Position numbers and translations under genes: made by a program. A DNA stretch of 37,356 bases from positions 1 to 37,356 of the forward strand of contig JADQBQ010000017.1 in the NCBI GenBank assembly GCA_016278505.1. The letters run 5' to 3'. The DNA comes from Clostridiales bacterium. GTDB lineage: Bacteria; Bacillota; Desulfotomaculia; Desulfotomaculales; VENG01. This document shows, one piece after another, positions 15,586 to 24,626 of this stretch. Numbering within the stretch: position 1 is the stretch's first letter; each line of letters begins with the position of its first letter. A model generated the notes under the pieces. It was given only the letters and a program-made list of their open reading frames with translations, made no database searches and was not told the origin of the DNA.

Positions 15586-15984
15586 TTAGCTCTTGCCTTT
15601 TCCTTCGGCCCGGGCAATAAACTTTTCCAGGGGTACAATAAAACGCTCATGTCTTCCTCTGCCCACCAGTTCTGTCTCGTCTCGGGCCTCTACATTAAAC
15701 ACTAAACGACGTCCATCCACTTCTATCAACTCTGAAGTGGCAACAACGTTCATCCCTTTAGGCGTAGCTGCCAGGTGTTCCACTTCCAGCTTCATACCCA
15801 CAGTAGAGGTACCCTTGTCCAGGAGCGAATCCACTGATGATAAAGCTGCCTTTTCCATAAGCCCTATCATAGCCGGGGTGGCAAAAACACTCACACTTCC
15901 GCTACCATAAGCAACGGCGGTATTATTATCCGTTACGAGAGCACCAGCCTCACCTTTTAATCCAACCTTTAACTCGTCACCCAT
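15586..15984 (-). CDS. Hotdog-fold thioesterase, FlK-like
   Basis: A 132-residue single hotdog domain that probably hydrolyses an acyl-CoA. Thr36, Glu44 and His70 (ATPAMIGLMEKAA and LEVEHLAATPKG) have exactly the spacing of the Thr42/Glu50/His76 triad of fluoroacetyl-CoA thioesterase FlK. The motif T-P-x-M-x-x-x-M-E is typical of this family in many anaerobes, where the true substrate is not fluoroacetyl-CoA. The sequence does not reveal the substrate. It is monocistronic, upstream of fhs, with ATG at 15984; the upstream bases AGAGGTGTTTAAAAA give a weak ribosome-binding site. Confidence 0.82.
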   Translation of the reverse strand: MGDELKVGLKGEAGALVTDNNTAVAYGSGSVSVFATPAMIGLMEKAALSSVDSLLDKGTSTVGMKLEVEHLAATPKGMNVVATSELIEVDGRRLVFNVEARDETELVGRGRHERFIVPLEKFIARAEGKGKS

Positions 15985-16119
15985 TTTTTAAACACCTCTG
16001 CTGTGCTATATTGTTTAGTTTATAGACATTCGTTACATTATCAGATAATTCCTGCTAATTATAAAACTTTTTTAATTCTTGTCTGCCCGGGCAAGTCTAT
16101 TTAGAATTATTATTTTATC

Positions 16120-16147
16120 CAAAAAAATAGCGGCTATTGCCGCTATT
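16120..16147 (-). terminator. Terminator overlapping the ndk stop codon
   Basis: Perfect 9-bp stem AATAGCGGC/GCCGCTATT (16126-16134 with 16139-16147, loop of 4), followed by a T-run on the minus strand. The 5' arm of the RNA hairpin contains the ndk TAG stop codon (16143-16145), so the translating ribosome physically covers part of the terminator. Confidence 0.88.
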
Positions 16148-16598
16148 CATAAATCCAAGCTTCGGTTTCCATCCTATACTCCACCAGTTCATCCTGTCCA
16201 AAAAATAGATTTATTTCCCTTTCGGCACTGGTCGTAGAATCTGAACCATGAACAACATTCCGCCCTATATCCAAGCCAAATTCACCTCTAATAGTCCCGG
16301 GGGCTGCTTTTTGCGGATCGGTAGCACCCATCATATCCCTAGCCACGGCAACAGCATTCTTACCCTCAAGCACCATCGCCACCACAGGACTTGAAATTAT
16401 ATATCCCACTAAAGCTTCGAAAAAGGGTTTACCTTTATGTTCGCCGTAATGTTCCTGCGCTAATTCCCGGGGTATCTGCAGCATTTTCAACCCGACTACT
16501 TTTAACCCCCGTCTTTCAAAACGCGCTATAACATTGGAAACTAACCCTCTTTGCACTCCGTCCGGCTTAACCATCACATATGTACGTTCCAATCTCAT
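16143..16598 (-). CDS. ndk: Nucleoside diphosphate kinase
   Basis: Balances NTP and dNTP pools through a phosphohistidine intermediate. It begins [19 protein letters not shown], with the catalytic His117 in NVVHGSDS and the GTIRGEFG loop. The 151 residues match the family. Start: ATG after AAAGGAGAGG. It is the sole gene of its unit; a MITE-like element lies just upstream, between its promoter region and ftsH. Confidence 0.97.
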   Translation of the reverse strand: MRLERTYVMVKPDGVQRGLVSNVIARFERRGLKVVGLKMLQIPRELAQEHYGEHKGKPFFEALVGYIISSPVVAMVLEGKNAVAVARDMMGATDPQKAAPGTIRGEFGLDIGRNVVHGSDSTTSAEREINLFFGQDELVEYRMETEAWIYE

Positions 16599-16683
16599 TC
16601 CTCTCCTTTTGTTAAAAGTGTTTACAAAACATCCCTCAAATATCCCCGGCCAAAGGCCGCAGCCAACGATGGCGATATTTACA

Positions 16684-16977
16684 AACCTGTATTTTGCGCC
16701 CGCTCATTCATTTCATCTCGCCGGCCAGGCTAAGGCTCGGTCTCACGCTACAGCGGGATTCCCAAAATACTTAGCTTCATCGTTATGACCATCTGTTTTC
16801 GCAATGGCAAAGATAAGAGTTAGTATTCCGAAACAACCGTGATGCTATTGCTGTCCGCCGTCCTGGCTCAAGGGGCGGCCTCACACGTCCTGTGCTCGGT
16901 CCCGCTTCCGCTTATCGACTTCGCCAAGCCTGGCAACGGCTCGATTCAATTCATTCGCTCTGCGCAAAAAACAGGTT
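16684..16977 (-). mobile_element. MITE-like foldback element, copy 2 (inverted)
   Basis: Reverse-complement copy of 8723-9019, 294 bp. Terminal repeats are AACCTGTATTTTGCGC (16684-16699) and, from the other end, AACCTGTTTTTTGCGC (16962-16977). The two ends differ at one base from each other and by one base each from copy 1. Long identical internal blocks include CCAGGCTTGGCGAAGTCG, GAGCACAGGACGTG and CTTGAGCCAGGACGGCGGAC (minus strand), interrupted by substitutions and small indels. No ORF is conserved between the copies. It lies between ftsH and ndk and leaves both terminators and start regions intact. Confidence 0.8.
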
Positions 16978-16985
16978 GCTTTGCT

Positions 16986-17015
16986 AAAAACCTGGCCGCA
17001 ACCATCGCTGCGGCC
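16986..17015 (-). terminator. Terminator after ftsH
   Basis: 7-bp stem GGCCGCA/TGCGGCC (16994-17000 with 17009-17015, loop of 8), then AGG and TTTTT on the minus strand, directly downstream of the ftsH stop codon and abutting the MITE-like element. Confidence 0.75.
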
Positions 17016-17022
17016 TCCATTA

Positions 17023-18912
17023 CTATACCTTATTTAGATCTATTTTATCTGGTTTATCTATTTTATCTAATTTAATCTTATGTGTTTCTTCCCCTGCTTC
17101 CCCTGCTTGCTTCATCAAATCACGAAATTCATTGGCTTCGATGCTTTCCTTTTCCATTAATGTATTGGCAACCAAATGTAGCGTATCAATGTGATTTTCG
17201 AGTATTTCCTTGGCCCGGTTATAGCTATCATCTATTATCTTGCGGGCTTCTTTATCAATGGCGGTGGCCACTTCTTCCCCGTAATCACGATCGCTAGCGA
17301 TATCACGCCCCAAGAAAACCTGTCCCTGTTTTTTGCCAAGGGTCATGGGACCTAACGCGTCGCTCATTCCGAATTCAGTAATCATTTTGCGTACCATTTC
17401 GGTAGATCTTTCCAAATCATTCTGGGCCCCGGTACTTATCTCTTTTAACACTATGCTTTCGGCAACTCTTCCGCCCATGAGCATCACCACCTGGTCTAAG
17501 AGCTGTGATTTGGTCATATAGAAACGATCTTGTTCAGGCAGCAGAAGAGTGTACCCACCGGCCCTCCCCCTTGGGATAATAGATACTTTGTGCACGGGGT
17601 CAGTATAGGGGAGGAGGTATCCCACCACGGCATGGCCACCTTCATGATAGGAAACCAACCGCTTTTCAAAGTCACTTATTACCCTGGACTTCTTCTCCGG
17701 CCCTGCAATAACCCTTTCGATAGAATTTTCCAGTTCCTCCTGAGTAATATTTTTCTTATCACGCCTGGCTGCCAAAAGCGCCGCTTCGTTCACCAGGTTC
17801 TCCAGATCAGCCCCGGTAAAGCCCGGTGTTCTCCGAGCTATCACATCTACTTCGACATCTTCATTAAATGGCTTACCTCGCATATGCACTTGTAAAATAG
17901 CTTTACGCCCGGTGATATCAGGGATACCTACTGTAACCTCGCGGTCAAAACGCCCCGGTCTTAATAGTGCGGGATCTAAAATGTCCGGTCTGTTGGTAGC
18001 GGCAATTATGATAATACCTTCATTGGGAGCGAAGCCATCCATCTCAACCAGCAGCTGGTTCAATGTCTGTTCCCGCTCATCGTGCCCGCCGCCTAAACCT
18101 GCCCCGCGCTGCCGCCCAACGGCATCTATCTCATCGATAAATACAATACACGGGGCACTCTTTTTGGCCTGCTCAAAAAGGTCACGCACACGAGATGCGC
18201 CAACACCTACAAACATCTCTACAAAATCAGAACCGCTGATACTGAAAAAGGGAACCCCGGCCTCACCAGCGACCGCCCTGCCAAGAAGCGTCTTACCGGT
18301 GCCGGGAGGACCATACAATAGAACACCTTTGGGTATTTTGGCCCCAAGTTCATTAAATTTCTTCGGACTCTGCAAAAATTCCACCACTTCTTCTAACTCT
18401 TCCTTGACCTCATCCGCGCCTGCAACATCGGAGAAGGTTACTTTCTTTTTGTCTTCGGTATGAAGCTTAGCCTTACTTTTACCGAAAGACATTACTTTAT
18501 TGCCCCCGCCCTGTGTCTGCTGCATAAGGAAGAAAAAAAGCAGCACAAATAAAAGAATGGGCACCAGGGTAGTTAACAGCCCTGTCCACCAACCCGGTTC
18601 CGGAGGCGGAGTCACCTCGTATTCTACCCCCTGCTGCATTAACAGCGATTCCAACTCAGGATTGGGGTATGTAGACCTGCTTTTAAATTCTGTATCACCT
18701 TTTGTTGTGCCGGTAATTAACAAAGTATCTTTCTCAGGCTGCAAGGTAACTTCACTGAGCTGTCCTTTTTCAGCTGACGCAAGAAACTCGTTATAGGTCC
18801 ACTCCTTAACTACGGTCTCCTGCGGTGAAGCAAACCTGATAAGGGCGATAATGACCAACACTATAAGAAGATAGATACTAAGGTTCTTAATGACCTTGTT
18901 CAACAAAGCCAC
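17023..18912 (-). CDS. ftsH: ATP-dependent zinc metalloprotease FtsH
   Basis: Membrane-anchored AAA+ protease that removes misfolded membrane and regulatory proteins. Order of parts: membrane segment 1 at about residues 11-27, an extracytoplasmic domain, membrane segment 2 at about 111-129, Walker A GPPGTGKT 201-208, Walker B IVFIDEID 257-264, second region of homology with R318 and R321, zinc site HEGGH 423-427 with D499 as third ligand. The C-terminal tail is short, charged and repetitive ([15 protein letters not shown]) in a tttatct-rich DNA stretch. GTG at 18912 is used; TTG codons at 18906 or 18903 are alternatives behind the same AGGAG. It follows tilS; the hpt gene often found between them is absent. 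Confidence 0.97.
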   Translation of the reverse strand: MALLNKVIKNLSIYLLIVLVIIALIRFASPQETVVKEWTYNEFLASAEKGQLSEVTLQPEKDTLLITGTTKGDTEFKSRSTYPNPELESLLMQQGVEYEVTPPPEPGWWTGLLTTLVPILLFVLLFFFLMQQTQGGGNKVMSFGKSKAKLHTEDKKKVTFSDVAGADEVKEELEEVVEFLQSPKKFNELGAKIPKGVLLYGPPGTGKTLLGRAVAGEAGVPFFSISGSDFVEMFVGVGASRVRDLFEQAKKSAPCIVFIDEIDAVGRQRGAGLGGGHDEREQTLNQLLVEMDGFAPNEGIIIIAATNRPDILDPALLRPGRFDREVTVGIPDITGRKAILQVHMRGKPFNEDVEVDVIARRTPGFTGADLENLVNEAALLAARRDKKNITQEELENSIERVIAGPEKKSRVISDFEKRLVSYHEGGHAVVGYLLPYTDPVHKVSIIPRGRAGGYTLLLPEQDRFYMTKSQLLDQVVMLMGGRVAESIVLKEISTGAQNDLERSTEMVRKMITEFGMSDALGPMTLGKKQGQVFLGRDIASDRDYGEEVATAIDKEARKIIDDSYNRAKEILENHIDTLHLVANTLMEKESIEANEFRDLMKQAGEAGEETHKIKLDKIDKPDKIDLNKV

Positions 18913-18946
18913 TCCTCTCCAAGCTTAAAAAAACCCCATAGGGACT

Positions 18947-18975
18947 AGTTTATCATGCCTTTTTTTTTGTATCAA
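18947..18975 (-). promoter_or_regulatory. Promoter of ftsH
   Basis: The minus strand has TTGATA (18970-18975), a 17-bp spacer made largely of an A9 tract, and TAAACT (18947-18952), about 35 bp before the ftsH start. The 265-bp gap up to tilS holds nothing else I recognise. Confidence 0.55.
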
Positions 18976-19177
18976 TTATTATTTTCCATAACTCTTTAAA
19001 ATTACTATTGAAAAACTGAATCTAAGTCTTTACCAGCTTCTAAAACTATCATCTCACAAAACTATTTGCCCTAAACTAAAATTTTAAAGAGCTTTAACAG
19101 GTTTTATGAAAATTCATACCAGATACCCTTTTGCCTTACCAGTTTAGCAACGTTCACTCAAGGCAGATGGTAACTTC

Positions 19178-20581
19178 CTATTGCTTAATTAAACTTAAGT
19201 GCAAGAGCCGTTCCGAAGTCTCGCCCACCTTGAACTTTTCTGCCGGTCTGACTCCGGCAACCCAGGCAATTTCACCGTTACAAGTAACCAGGGGAATACT
19301 TTCTCTTTTTTCCCGGGGTATTTTTTGATCAATAAAAAACTTTTTCAACTTTACTTCGGCCCCGTTCATTCCAAGAGGTGAAAAGCGATCACCATGGAGT
19401 CGCGTGCGAACAAATAATTTACCGTTCAGCTTATCATAGTCAAGTAACACCTCTTGTGCCGGTAACATTTCAGGATCAAGAGTTTCGCCCCTAAACAACA
19501 CATTTGCCCTGATAATAACCCCCAATCCCGGAATCTGAGTTTCACCGGGTACATTGATATGGTAGCGATCAACAGGGGCTTTCTCATTTGATTCACTTTC
19601 CTTTTTAAAATACAACTGATTATAGCTTCTTGTTACATGTATCCCCCTTGGCAAATGGCTTTCCCAGCTGCCCCTACCTTCTTGCAGCAAATCCAGTATA
19701 ACTTCAAGGTGCCCAAACCCCAGTCCACCGGGTTCTCCAACCATTCTACTCCATAGTTTACGCATTACACGGCGCTGTAATGCAAGGGGCAGCGCCGACA
19801 ATAAGTCAATATCCAAGACCCAACCATTACCTTCATTAAATATCATGGGAGAAGTACAAACCTTACCGGCTTCATTTTCCAAAAATTCATCTTCTGCTCT
19901 TAAAACTTCGGCTGTTTTAAAAAGTGTATTAACCAGTGCGGGGTTATAATCTTCCAAAACCGGAACTAATTCTAACCGGATTTGGTTTCGTTTGTAAACG
20001 GTTTTTTTATTGGACGAATCTATTCTATAACTTATTTTGTTTACTTTACAGTATTCCTCAATATCCTTTCGCCGCAACCTAAAAAGCGGCCGGATGTAAA
20101 ATTCTTCCCGCAGCGGCAAAAACCCTTTCAATCCAGTCAATCCTGAACCTCTTAAAAAATTAGCTATTACAGTTTCCGCCTGGTCATCGGCATGGTGACC
20201 CAGGGCCGCCCGCGCCGCCCCAATCTGGGATGAGATACGTGAAATAAGGTTGTATCGTACTTCTCGGGCACCTTCCTGGTTCGACTTATGGTTTTGAACA
20301 CAGTAAGCCGGCACATCAAATTTTTCTATGGTATAGGGTACACCCAAAAGCTGTGCGGTATCCTCAACCAGACGAGCATCTTGCATGCTTTCGGTTCCCC
20401 GGAAACAATGATTCAGATGAAAAACATGCAGTTGAATCCCTAATTGATCTTTCAAGCCAAAAAGGATATGTAACAAGGCCATTGAGTCAGGACCTCCGGA
20501 CACAGCTACCAGTACCCTGTTCCCGGATTCTATCATATTGTACTTTTTTATGGTTAACAGTACATCTTGGACAACAGACAT
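19178..20581 (-). CDS. tilS: tRNA(Ile)-lysidine synthase
   Basis: Converts C34 of the CAU-anticodon tRNA-Ile to lysidine, essential for AUA decoding. The PP-loop motif SGGPDSMAL lies near residue 29, and HLNHCFRG, LGHHADDQAETVIANFLRGSGLTGL and the RPLF segment follow. The C-terminal half has the TilS substrate-binding domains, ending VAWVAGVRPAEKFKV. 467 residues is usual. The ORF can be extended to a TTG at 20596, but GGTGAGG before the ATG at 20581 gives the standard MSVVQDVLLTI start. It follows spoIIE, the conserved order in sporulating Firmicutes. Confidence 0.95.
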   Translation of the reverse strand: MSVVQDVLLTIKKYNMIESGNRVLVAVSGGPDSMALLHILFGLKDQLGIQLHVFHLNHCFRGTESMQDARLVEDTAQLLGVPYTIEKFDVPAYCVQNHKSNQEGAREVRYNLISRISSQIGAARAALGHHADDQAETVIANFLRGSGLTGLKGFLPLREEFYIRPLFRLRRKDIEEYCKVNKISYRIDSSNKKTVYKRNQIRLELVPVLEDYNPALVNTLFKTAEVLRAEDEFLENEAGKVCTSPMIFNEGNGWVLDIDLLSALPLALQRRVMRKLWSRMVGEPGGLGFGHLEVILDLLQEGRGSWESHLPRGIHVTRSYNQLYFKKESESNEKAPVDRYHINVPGETQIPGLGVIIRANVLFRGETLDPEMLPAQEVLLDYDKLNGKLFVRTRLHGDRFSPLGMNGAEVKLKKFFIDQKIPREKRESIPLVTCNGEIAWVAGVRPAEKFKVGETSERLLHLSLIKQ

Positions 20582-20662
20582 AGCCTCACCAATCAATTAT
20601 ATTTGTACTAGTGTTTTTCAACAAAAATAGTCACATTCCTGCCAGTAAGTAATATTTGCCAC

Positions 20663-20698
20663 AAAAAAGCGCGCTAAATTAGTTCCCTTAGCACGCGC
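20663..20698 (-). terminator. Terminator after spoIIE
   Basis: A stem GCGCG(T)GCTAA/TTAGCGCGC with one bulged base (20669-20677 and 20688-20698) is followed by TTTTTT on the minus strand (20663-20668). It separates spoIIE from tilS. Confidence 0.8.
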
Positions 20699-20728
20699 AT
20701 GTAAACATTGGTTACAACTACTAAGATT

Positions 20729-23179
20729 TCAACTTTTAACCTTCTCAACTCTAACCGCCACCGCCGTCATATCATCCCTACAGGAACCGGTTTGAGCCAG
20801 ATTTATTATGAGTTCCGCTACTTCCTGGGGTTTTAGCCCGGAAATTTCTCGTAAAACCTCAATCAACCACCCCTCTTTGTCACCTGTCCCCTCACAAGAA
20901 TCTAACACCCCATCGGTAACCATGATTACCATATCACCATGGTTTAGCTGTTTTGATACTGCAAAAACCTCCACTTCATCAACTATACCCACAGGCAATG
21001 AATTTGCACGTACCGTTCCCACTTGCTGCCCACGCACCACAAATCCCGGACAGGCCCCTATTTTAGAAAATTCCGCCTCCGCAGTGTATATATCTATCAC
21101 CGCCATATCCACCGTAGCAAAGCTTTCTTCAGATGAACGCAGTAAAAGGATAGAATTAACAGTTTTTATCGTAAGATCTCTTCCAAACCCTGAATCCAAC
21201 AGTTTTGCAATCAGCCCTAATGTGGTAGTGCTTTCTACGGATGCACGTTGGCCGGAGCCCATTCCGTCACTTAAAAGCACTGCAAACTTGCCTCCGGCAA
21301 GTGGTAAGGATAAAAAACTATCTCCGGAGACTATACTACCGTCTTTACCAATACCGGCAGCGCCCATGGAAATTTGGTACCTTGGATTTGGATAAACCCT
21401 AAAATTGCAGAATTCATCATCTTTCTTATGCGGACAAGAAACGGTGGCTACGGACATAGAACATCCCATTTCCTTGGACAAAAAAGGTCCTATTTCATAC
21501 CGGCAGAGCATACGCCCACCACAAGCCGGCATAACCACATGAACTTCGGATTTTTCTTCCCCGGCCTGATATACTTCAAGTGAAACCGCCCTAAAGCCCA
21601 TTTTCTTTAACTTATGTTTTATAGCTTTTGCTTCCTGCCGGCAAAATTCCTGGGATTCCAATTCCCCGGATAGATTTTCTATAACTTCCCCAATCCCCTG
21701 AAGTTGCTCGGAAACAAGACTGTTGCTCTTTGTCAGCCGTTTTGACCAAAAGCGGTTCATTTTATTCATTTCATGCAAGCAAGTTATGGTTATGGCTAAC
21801 TCCTTGGCTCTATTGCATTTAGACATAGTCTCTTCATCAAGGTCGTCCACCGTCACCCGCCCATAATTATCGGCAATGGTAAAAAGACCTAAAAGACTTT
21901 GATAAGTTTTGTAGAACTCCCTCTCCCAGCAAGTTGAGTAATGAGAACAACCCTTACATACCTTTTTACCCACCTCTCCGAACAAGTCCTGCAAATTCTT
22001 CTCATCCCCGGCAGGATAACCTGTAACAGCTGCCTGTTCAAAAGTCTTTGCTATCTCTTGAAATACACCCGACCAACTATTCATTCTTTCAGCAATAAAC
22101 TGCTTAACCCTTACCTCCGGCCCGTTCTCATCACCATGCCCATCAACAGCCGGCACCAAGGAAGTCGTTAGCTCATGTACCCATTTTTTAGGAATGCAGA
22201 GGGTTAGCAAAGTAGCAAGGGCTGTTTGGGCCACAACGGCTGTCAATTGATTATAGCCAGATGTATACATGGAAAGAATTACATTGCCCAATAAAAAGCC
22301 CACTGCCACACCAGGCTTGCTGAAGGAACGGAAAAGCCCTGCCAAAAGTCCGCTGAAGGAATAGGCTCCTACAACCAAAGGAAATTCTGTATAAGCAAGA
22401 CCGGGAATAATGCCCACTACAGCACCGGTAGCCGAACCGACTCCGGTTCCTCCCGCTAAGGCAGCCAATAAAATCAGGAAATAGCTGAGAGTGCTTCTCA
22501 AGGAGAACAACCCCCAGGCAATTTCATCCGTTCCAGCCACAATACCACCGGCCAAAGCCATAATACAAAAAATTTCTTCACTTTTGAGGGCTTCCGGCGA
22601 ACGTATAACCAAAAGAGAAGGTATCGCTTTCATGGCTAAAATGGTAAATATGGCGGCAAATACCGCTTCAAAGGAGATACTCACATAGTCATATGGAATT
22701 GCGTTAGTAAAAGCAAGAAAGCTACTTCTCACTGCCATTATGACTGCCGCAACCATAACTGGTAAAATCAACCACGGGCGGCTAGTGTTGGAAGGAATAA
22801 AATTAGCACCCAAACCAACTAAAAGAACACAACTCATTAGTCCCATCGGTATTTCCCCGCCGGCAATAGTCAGGATCCCGCCCAACACCCCCACTGCTGC
22901 AAAAACTCCCTGGGGGCGAAGGTGCCAGAAAATCACAGCTACAAAGGCCACACCGAAAGGATAAAGCTCACCCAGCAGCACTGCTCGCCCTAAAAAAAAT
23001 CCAGATGCAGCGATTAAGAGGTTAGCTGCTTTCACATGACCAATAAACCGTAAAAAAAAATTGTTTAGGTATTTTTGGAGGGGGGAGGCCTTTCCCCTGC
23101 GTTCCTCGTGATTGGTAACGGTATTATATTTTTGTTCCCTGCGGTACGCGTATACGGAATCAGCCCTACTTTGTTCCAA
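20729..23179 (-). CDS. spoIIE: Stage II sporulation protein E (membrane PP2C phosphatase)
   Basis: Dephosphorylates SpoIIAA in the forespore to release sigma-F and takes part in polar septation with FtsZ. Residues about 50-335 form some ten hydrophobic segments. A central cytosolic region includes a Cys-rich stretch (VCKGCSHYSTCWE). The C-terminal PP2C domain begins at about 595, with GDSFLSLPLAGGKFAVLLSDGMGSG, VTDGVLDS and CRDDMTAVAVRV supplying the metal-binding Asp residues. The 816-residue length matches the family. TTG at 23179 is the start, with AAGGGGTG at good spacing. The promoter just upstream has sporulation-type geometry. Next genes: a Ppx/GppA protein upstream and tilS downstream. 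Confidence 0.97.
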   Translation of the reverse strand: MEQSRADSVYAYRREQKYNTVTNHEERRGKASPLQKYLNNFFLRFIGHVKAANLLIAASGFFLGRAVLLGELYPFGVAFVAVIFWHLRPQGVFAAVGVLGGILTIAGGEIPMGLMSCVLLVGLGANFIPSNTSRPWLILPVMVAAVIMAVRSSFLAFTNAIPYDYVSISFEAVFAAIFTILAMKAIPSLLVIRSPEALKSEEIFCIMALAGGIVAGTDEIAWGLFSLRSTLSYFLILLAALAGGTGVGSATGAVVGIIPGLAYTEFPLVVGAYSFSGLLAGLFRSFSKPGVAVGFLLGNVILSMYTSGYNQLTAVVAQTALATLLTLCIPKKWVHELTTSLVPAVDGHGDENGPEVRVKQFIAERMNSWSGVFQEIAKTFEQAAVTGYPAGDEKNLQDLFGEVGKKVCKGCSHYSTCWEREFYKTYQSLLGLFTIADNYGRVTVDDLDEETMSKCNRAKELAITITCLHEMNKMNRFWSKRLTKSNSLVSEQLQGIGEVIENLSGELESQEFCRQEAKAIKHKLKKMGFRAVSLEVYQAGEEKSEVHVVMPACGGRMLCRYEIGPFLSKEMGCSMSVATVSCPHKKDDEFCNFRVYPNPRYQISMGAAGIGKDGSIVSGDSFLSLPLAGGKFAVLLSDGMGSGQRASVESTTTLGLIAKLLDSGFGRDLTIKTVNSILLLRSSEESFATVDMAVIDIYTAEAEFSKIGACPGFVVRGQQVGTVRANSLPVGIVDEVEVFAVSKQLNHGDMVIMVTDGVLDSCEGTGDKEGWLIEVLREISGLKPQEVAELIINLAQTGSCRDDMTAVAVRVEKVKS

Positions 23180-23190
23180 TCATTACACCC

Positions 23191-23226
23191 CTTGTACTAC
23201 GTCTATGATGGCCATTATAGTACAAG
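23191..23226. repeat. Inverted repeat spanning the spoIIE -10 region and leader
   Basis: CTTGTACTA (23191-23199 as TAGTACAAG on the minus strand) and its perfect 9-bp inverted partner (23218-23226) enclose 18 bp. One arm overlaps the -10 box; the other overlaps the start of the spoIIE ribosome-binding site. The upstream arm would not be in the transcript, so any function would be at the DNA level, for example an operator. Confidence 0.55.
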
Positions 23227-23246
23227 GCTGCACAGATTTTTGTCAT
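23214..23246 (-). promoter_or_regulatory. spoIIE promoter, Spo0A-activated sigma-A type
   Basis: The minus strand has ATGACA (23241-23246), a 21-bp spacer and a perfect TATAAT (23214-23219). Bacillus subtilis spoIIE and spoIIG promoters are sigma-A promoters with unusually long 21-22 bp spacers that need phosphorylated Spo0A. The same geometry is seen here, with a Spo0A-box-like TGACAAA (23239-23245) at the -35 region. The -35 box overlaps the stop codon of the upstream phosphatase gene. Confidence 0.68.
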
Positions 23247-24151
23247 TTTTGGTATGTATTTCCATCTTTTCTATCGACATTTTGTGCCGCCTCCAGGGCC
23301 AGTCCATAAAGTATGTCTGCCTCACTAACCTCTAGGGAATCAATTTGTAGATACTCCATTATAGCGGCAATAATGTTAGTCCCTGCTTCTATAATGTCAA
23401 CTCGCTCCGGCTGCAATCCGGGAATGTTCTTTCGTTCTTCCACCGGGGTTACCTGCAGAACACTAATCAATTCCCGGACCTTACCCAGTGTAAGTTTATA
23501 ACTATGAACCTGGGAGGAATCATAGACCTTGAGCATTAAAGCCATGGCTGCAAGGTTTGTAACCGTACCACCCACCCCGATTAGACCGCTGGGTCTTGAC
23601 GCGGCAATTTGATCCAATACCGGCTTTAAAATAGTCTTTATTTTTTCCCGGCTATAATTGCCCTCAGTTGCACGAACCGCCCCTACGTTCACACTTTCCC
23701 GATCAACTTCTTTCTTTCCCGGCCATATGAATTCTGTGCTACCACCCCCCAAGTCAACAACGAGCATATGTGGTGATTCTTGCCGCAGCCCGGCCAGCAC
23801 TCCTTGATAAGTCAAATAAGCCTCTTCTTTTCCGGACAGAATATTTACTTCCAATTCCAGTTCTTTTTTGGCCATGTCCACAAATTGATGACTATTCTGA
23901 GCATCTCGAACTGCACTGGTGGCAGCGGCAATAATGGCATCAGGTTTCAACGACCGGGCTACCAACAAAAATTCACCCAATGCCTCTATGGTTCTTTCCA
24001 CTGCCCCGGGAAGCAAGTAGCGCCCATCTATGCCCTTACCCAGGCGCGTGGTAACAAGTGCAGTATGTACAGGAACCACCGCCTGTTTTTCCACGTCGGC
24101 CACCAACAGCCGTGCTGAATTACTGCCTACATCAACAGCTGCAATTCTCAT
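23243..24151 (-). CDS. Ppx/GppA family phosphatase
   Basis: Member of the ASKHA-fold exopolyphosphatase / guanosine pentaphosphatase family, which acts on polyphosphate or (p)ppGpp. Seen: AAVDVGSNSARLLVADV (phosphate 1), ATSAVRDAQN, the SGKEEAYLTYQGVLAGL block with its catalytic Glu, VVDLGGGSTEF (phosphate 2) and IGVGGTVTNLAAM. At 302 residues it is the short form without the C-terminal HD-like domain. The substrate cannot be decided from sequence. ATG at 24151 follows AAGGAGG. Its stop codon overlaps the spoIIE promoter. Confidence 0.9.
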   Translation of the reverse strand: MRIAAVDVGSNSARLLVADVEKQAVVPVHTALVTTRLGKGIDGRYLLPGAVERTIEALGEFLLVARSLKPDAIIAAATSAVRDAQNSHQFVDMAKKELELEVNILSGKEEAYLTYQGVLAGLRQESPHMLVVDLGGGSTEFIWPGKKEVDRESVNVGAVRATEGNYSREKIKTILKPVLDQIAASRPSGLIGVGGTVTNLAAMALMLKVYDSSQVHSYKLTLGKVRELISVLQVTPVEERKNIPGLQPERVDIIEAGTNIIAAIMEYLQIDSLEVSEADILYGLALEAAQNVDRKDGNTYQK

Positions 24152-24173
24152 CAGGTGCCTCCTTGTATAATTA

Positions 24174-24200
24174 AAATAAGCATTCCTATTTAAGGAATGC
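24174..24200 (-). terminator. Probable terminator after divIC
   Basis: 7-bp stem GCATTCC/GGAATGC (24180-24186 with 24194-24200, loop of 7), then TTATTTTAATT on the minus strand, about 40 bp after the divIC stop. The stem is of medium strength. Confidence 0.6.
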
Positions 24201-24238
24201 CTAAATTCACCCTTATCAATACATCTTCCACTTTCCTT

Positions 24239-24625
24239 CTAGTCGCGAATACTTGGGTCCCTTATTTCGGGCAACTCGTTAACAGGCATTATCCGCTTTT
24301 CGCCCTTTTTTACCAGCCCTAATTTTTCCCTGGCCACCTCTTCTACATAAGCATCACTTTGCGCTCTTTCCAGCTGATCATAAAGCCGGGCATTCTTTTG
24401 GGTCAGAACTTCCACTTGCTGCTGCATTTCCTGCACATCCTGCTGCATAGCATGCAAGGTATTAAACCGGGTACTGAACGAAAAAGTTACATAGACCAAT
24501 AAGAGGATCAAAACTATAACAGGCAATTTACTCTTTGTAGGATTAAACTTTTTCTTTCTGGACGAAATTTTATTTACAGCGGGATATCCTATTACTTTAC
24601 CCTCATCCGGCAGAGACCTGTCCAT
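24239..24625 (-). CDS. divIC: FtsB/DivIC-type septum formation initiator
   Basis: Bitopic division protein that joins FtsL and DivIB/FtsQ in the divisome. The 128-residue protein has a basic cytoplasmic N-terminus (SSRKKKFNP), one membrane segment (LPVIVLILLLVYVTFSF, about residues 34-50) and a coiled coil (MQQDVQEMQQQVEVLTQKNARLYDQLERAQ), then the family's EEVAREKLGLVKKGEK. AGGAGGG precedes the ATG at 24625, so the 20-codon longer ORF is not used. The start lies 1 nt after the stop of the HTH gene. Confidence 0.92.
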   Translation of the reverse strand: MDRSLPDEGKVIGYPAVNKISSRKKKFNPTKSKLPVIVLILLLVYVTFSFSTRFNTLHAMQQDVQEMQQQVEVLTQKNARLYDQLERAQSDAYVEEVAREKLGLVKKGEKRIMPVNELPEIRDPSIRD

Positions 24626-24626
24626 A

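Noticed and set aside
17026..17075. tttatct-type tandem repeat as an independent repeat element
   Set aside because: It is the coding end of ftsH ([15 protein letters not shown]) and does not extend beyond the stop codon.
16839..17075. 78-codon plus-strand ORF over element copy 2
   Set aside because: Not conserved in copy 1, runs through the ftsH terminator and overlaps the ftsH end.
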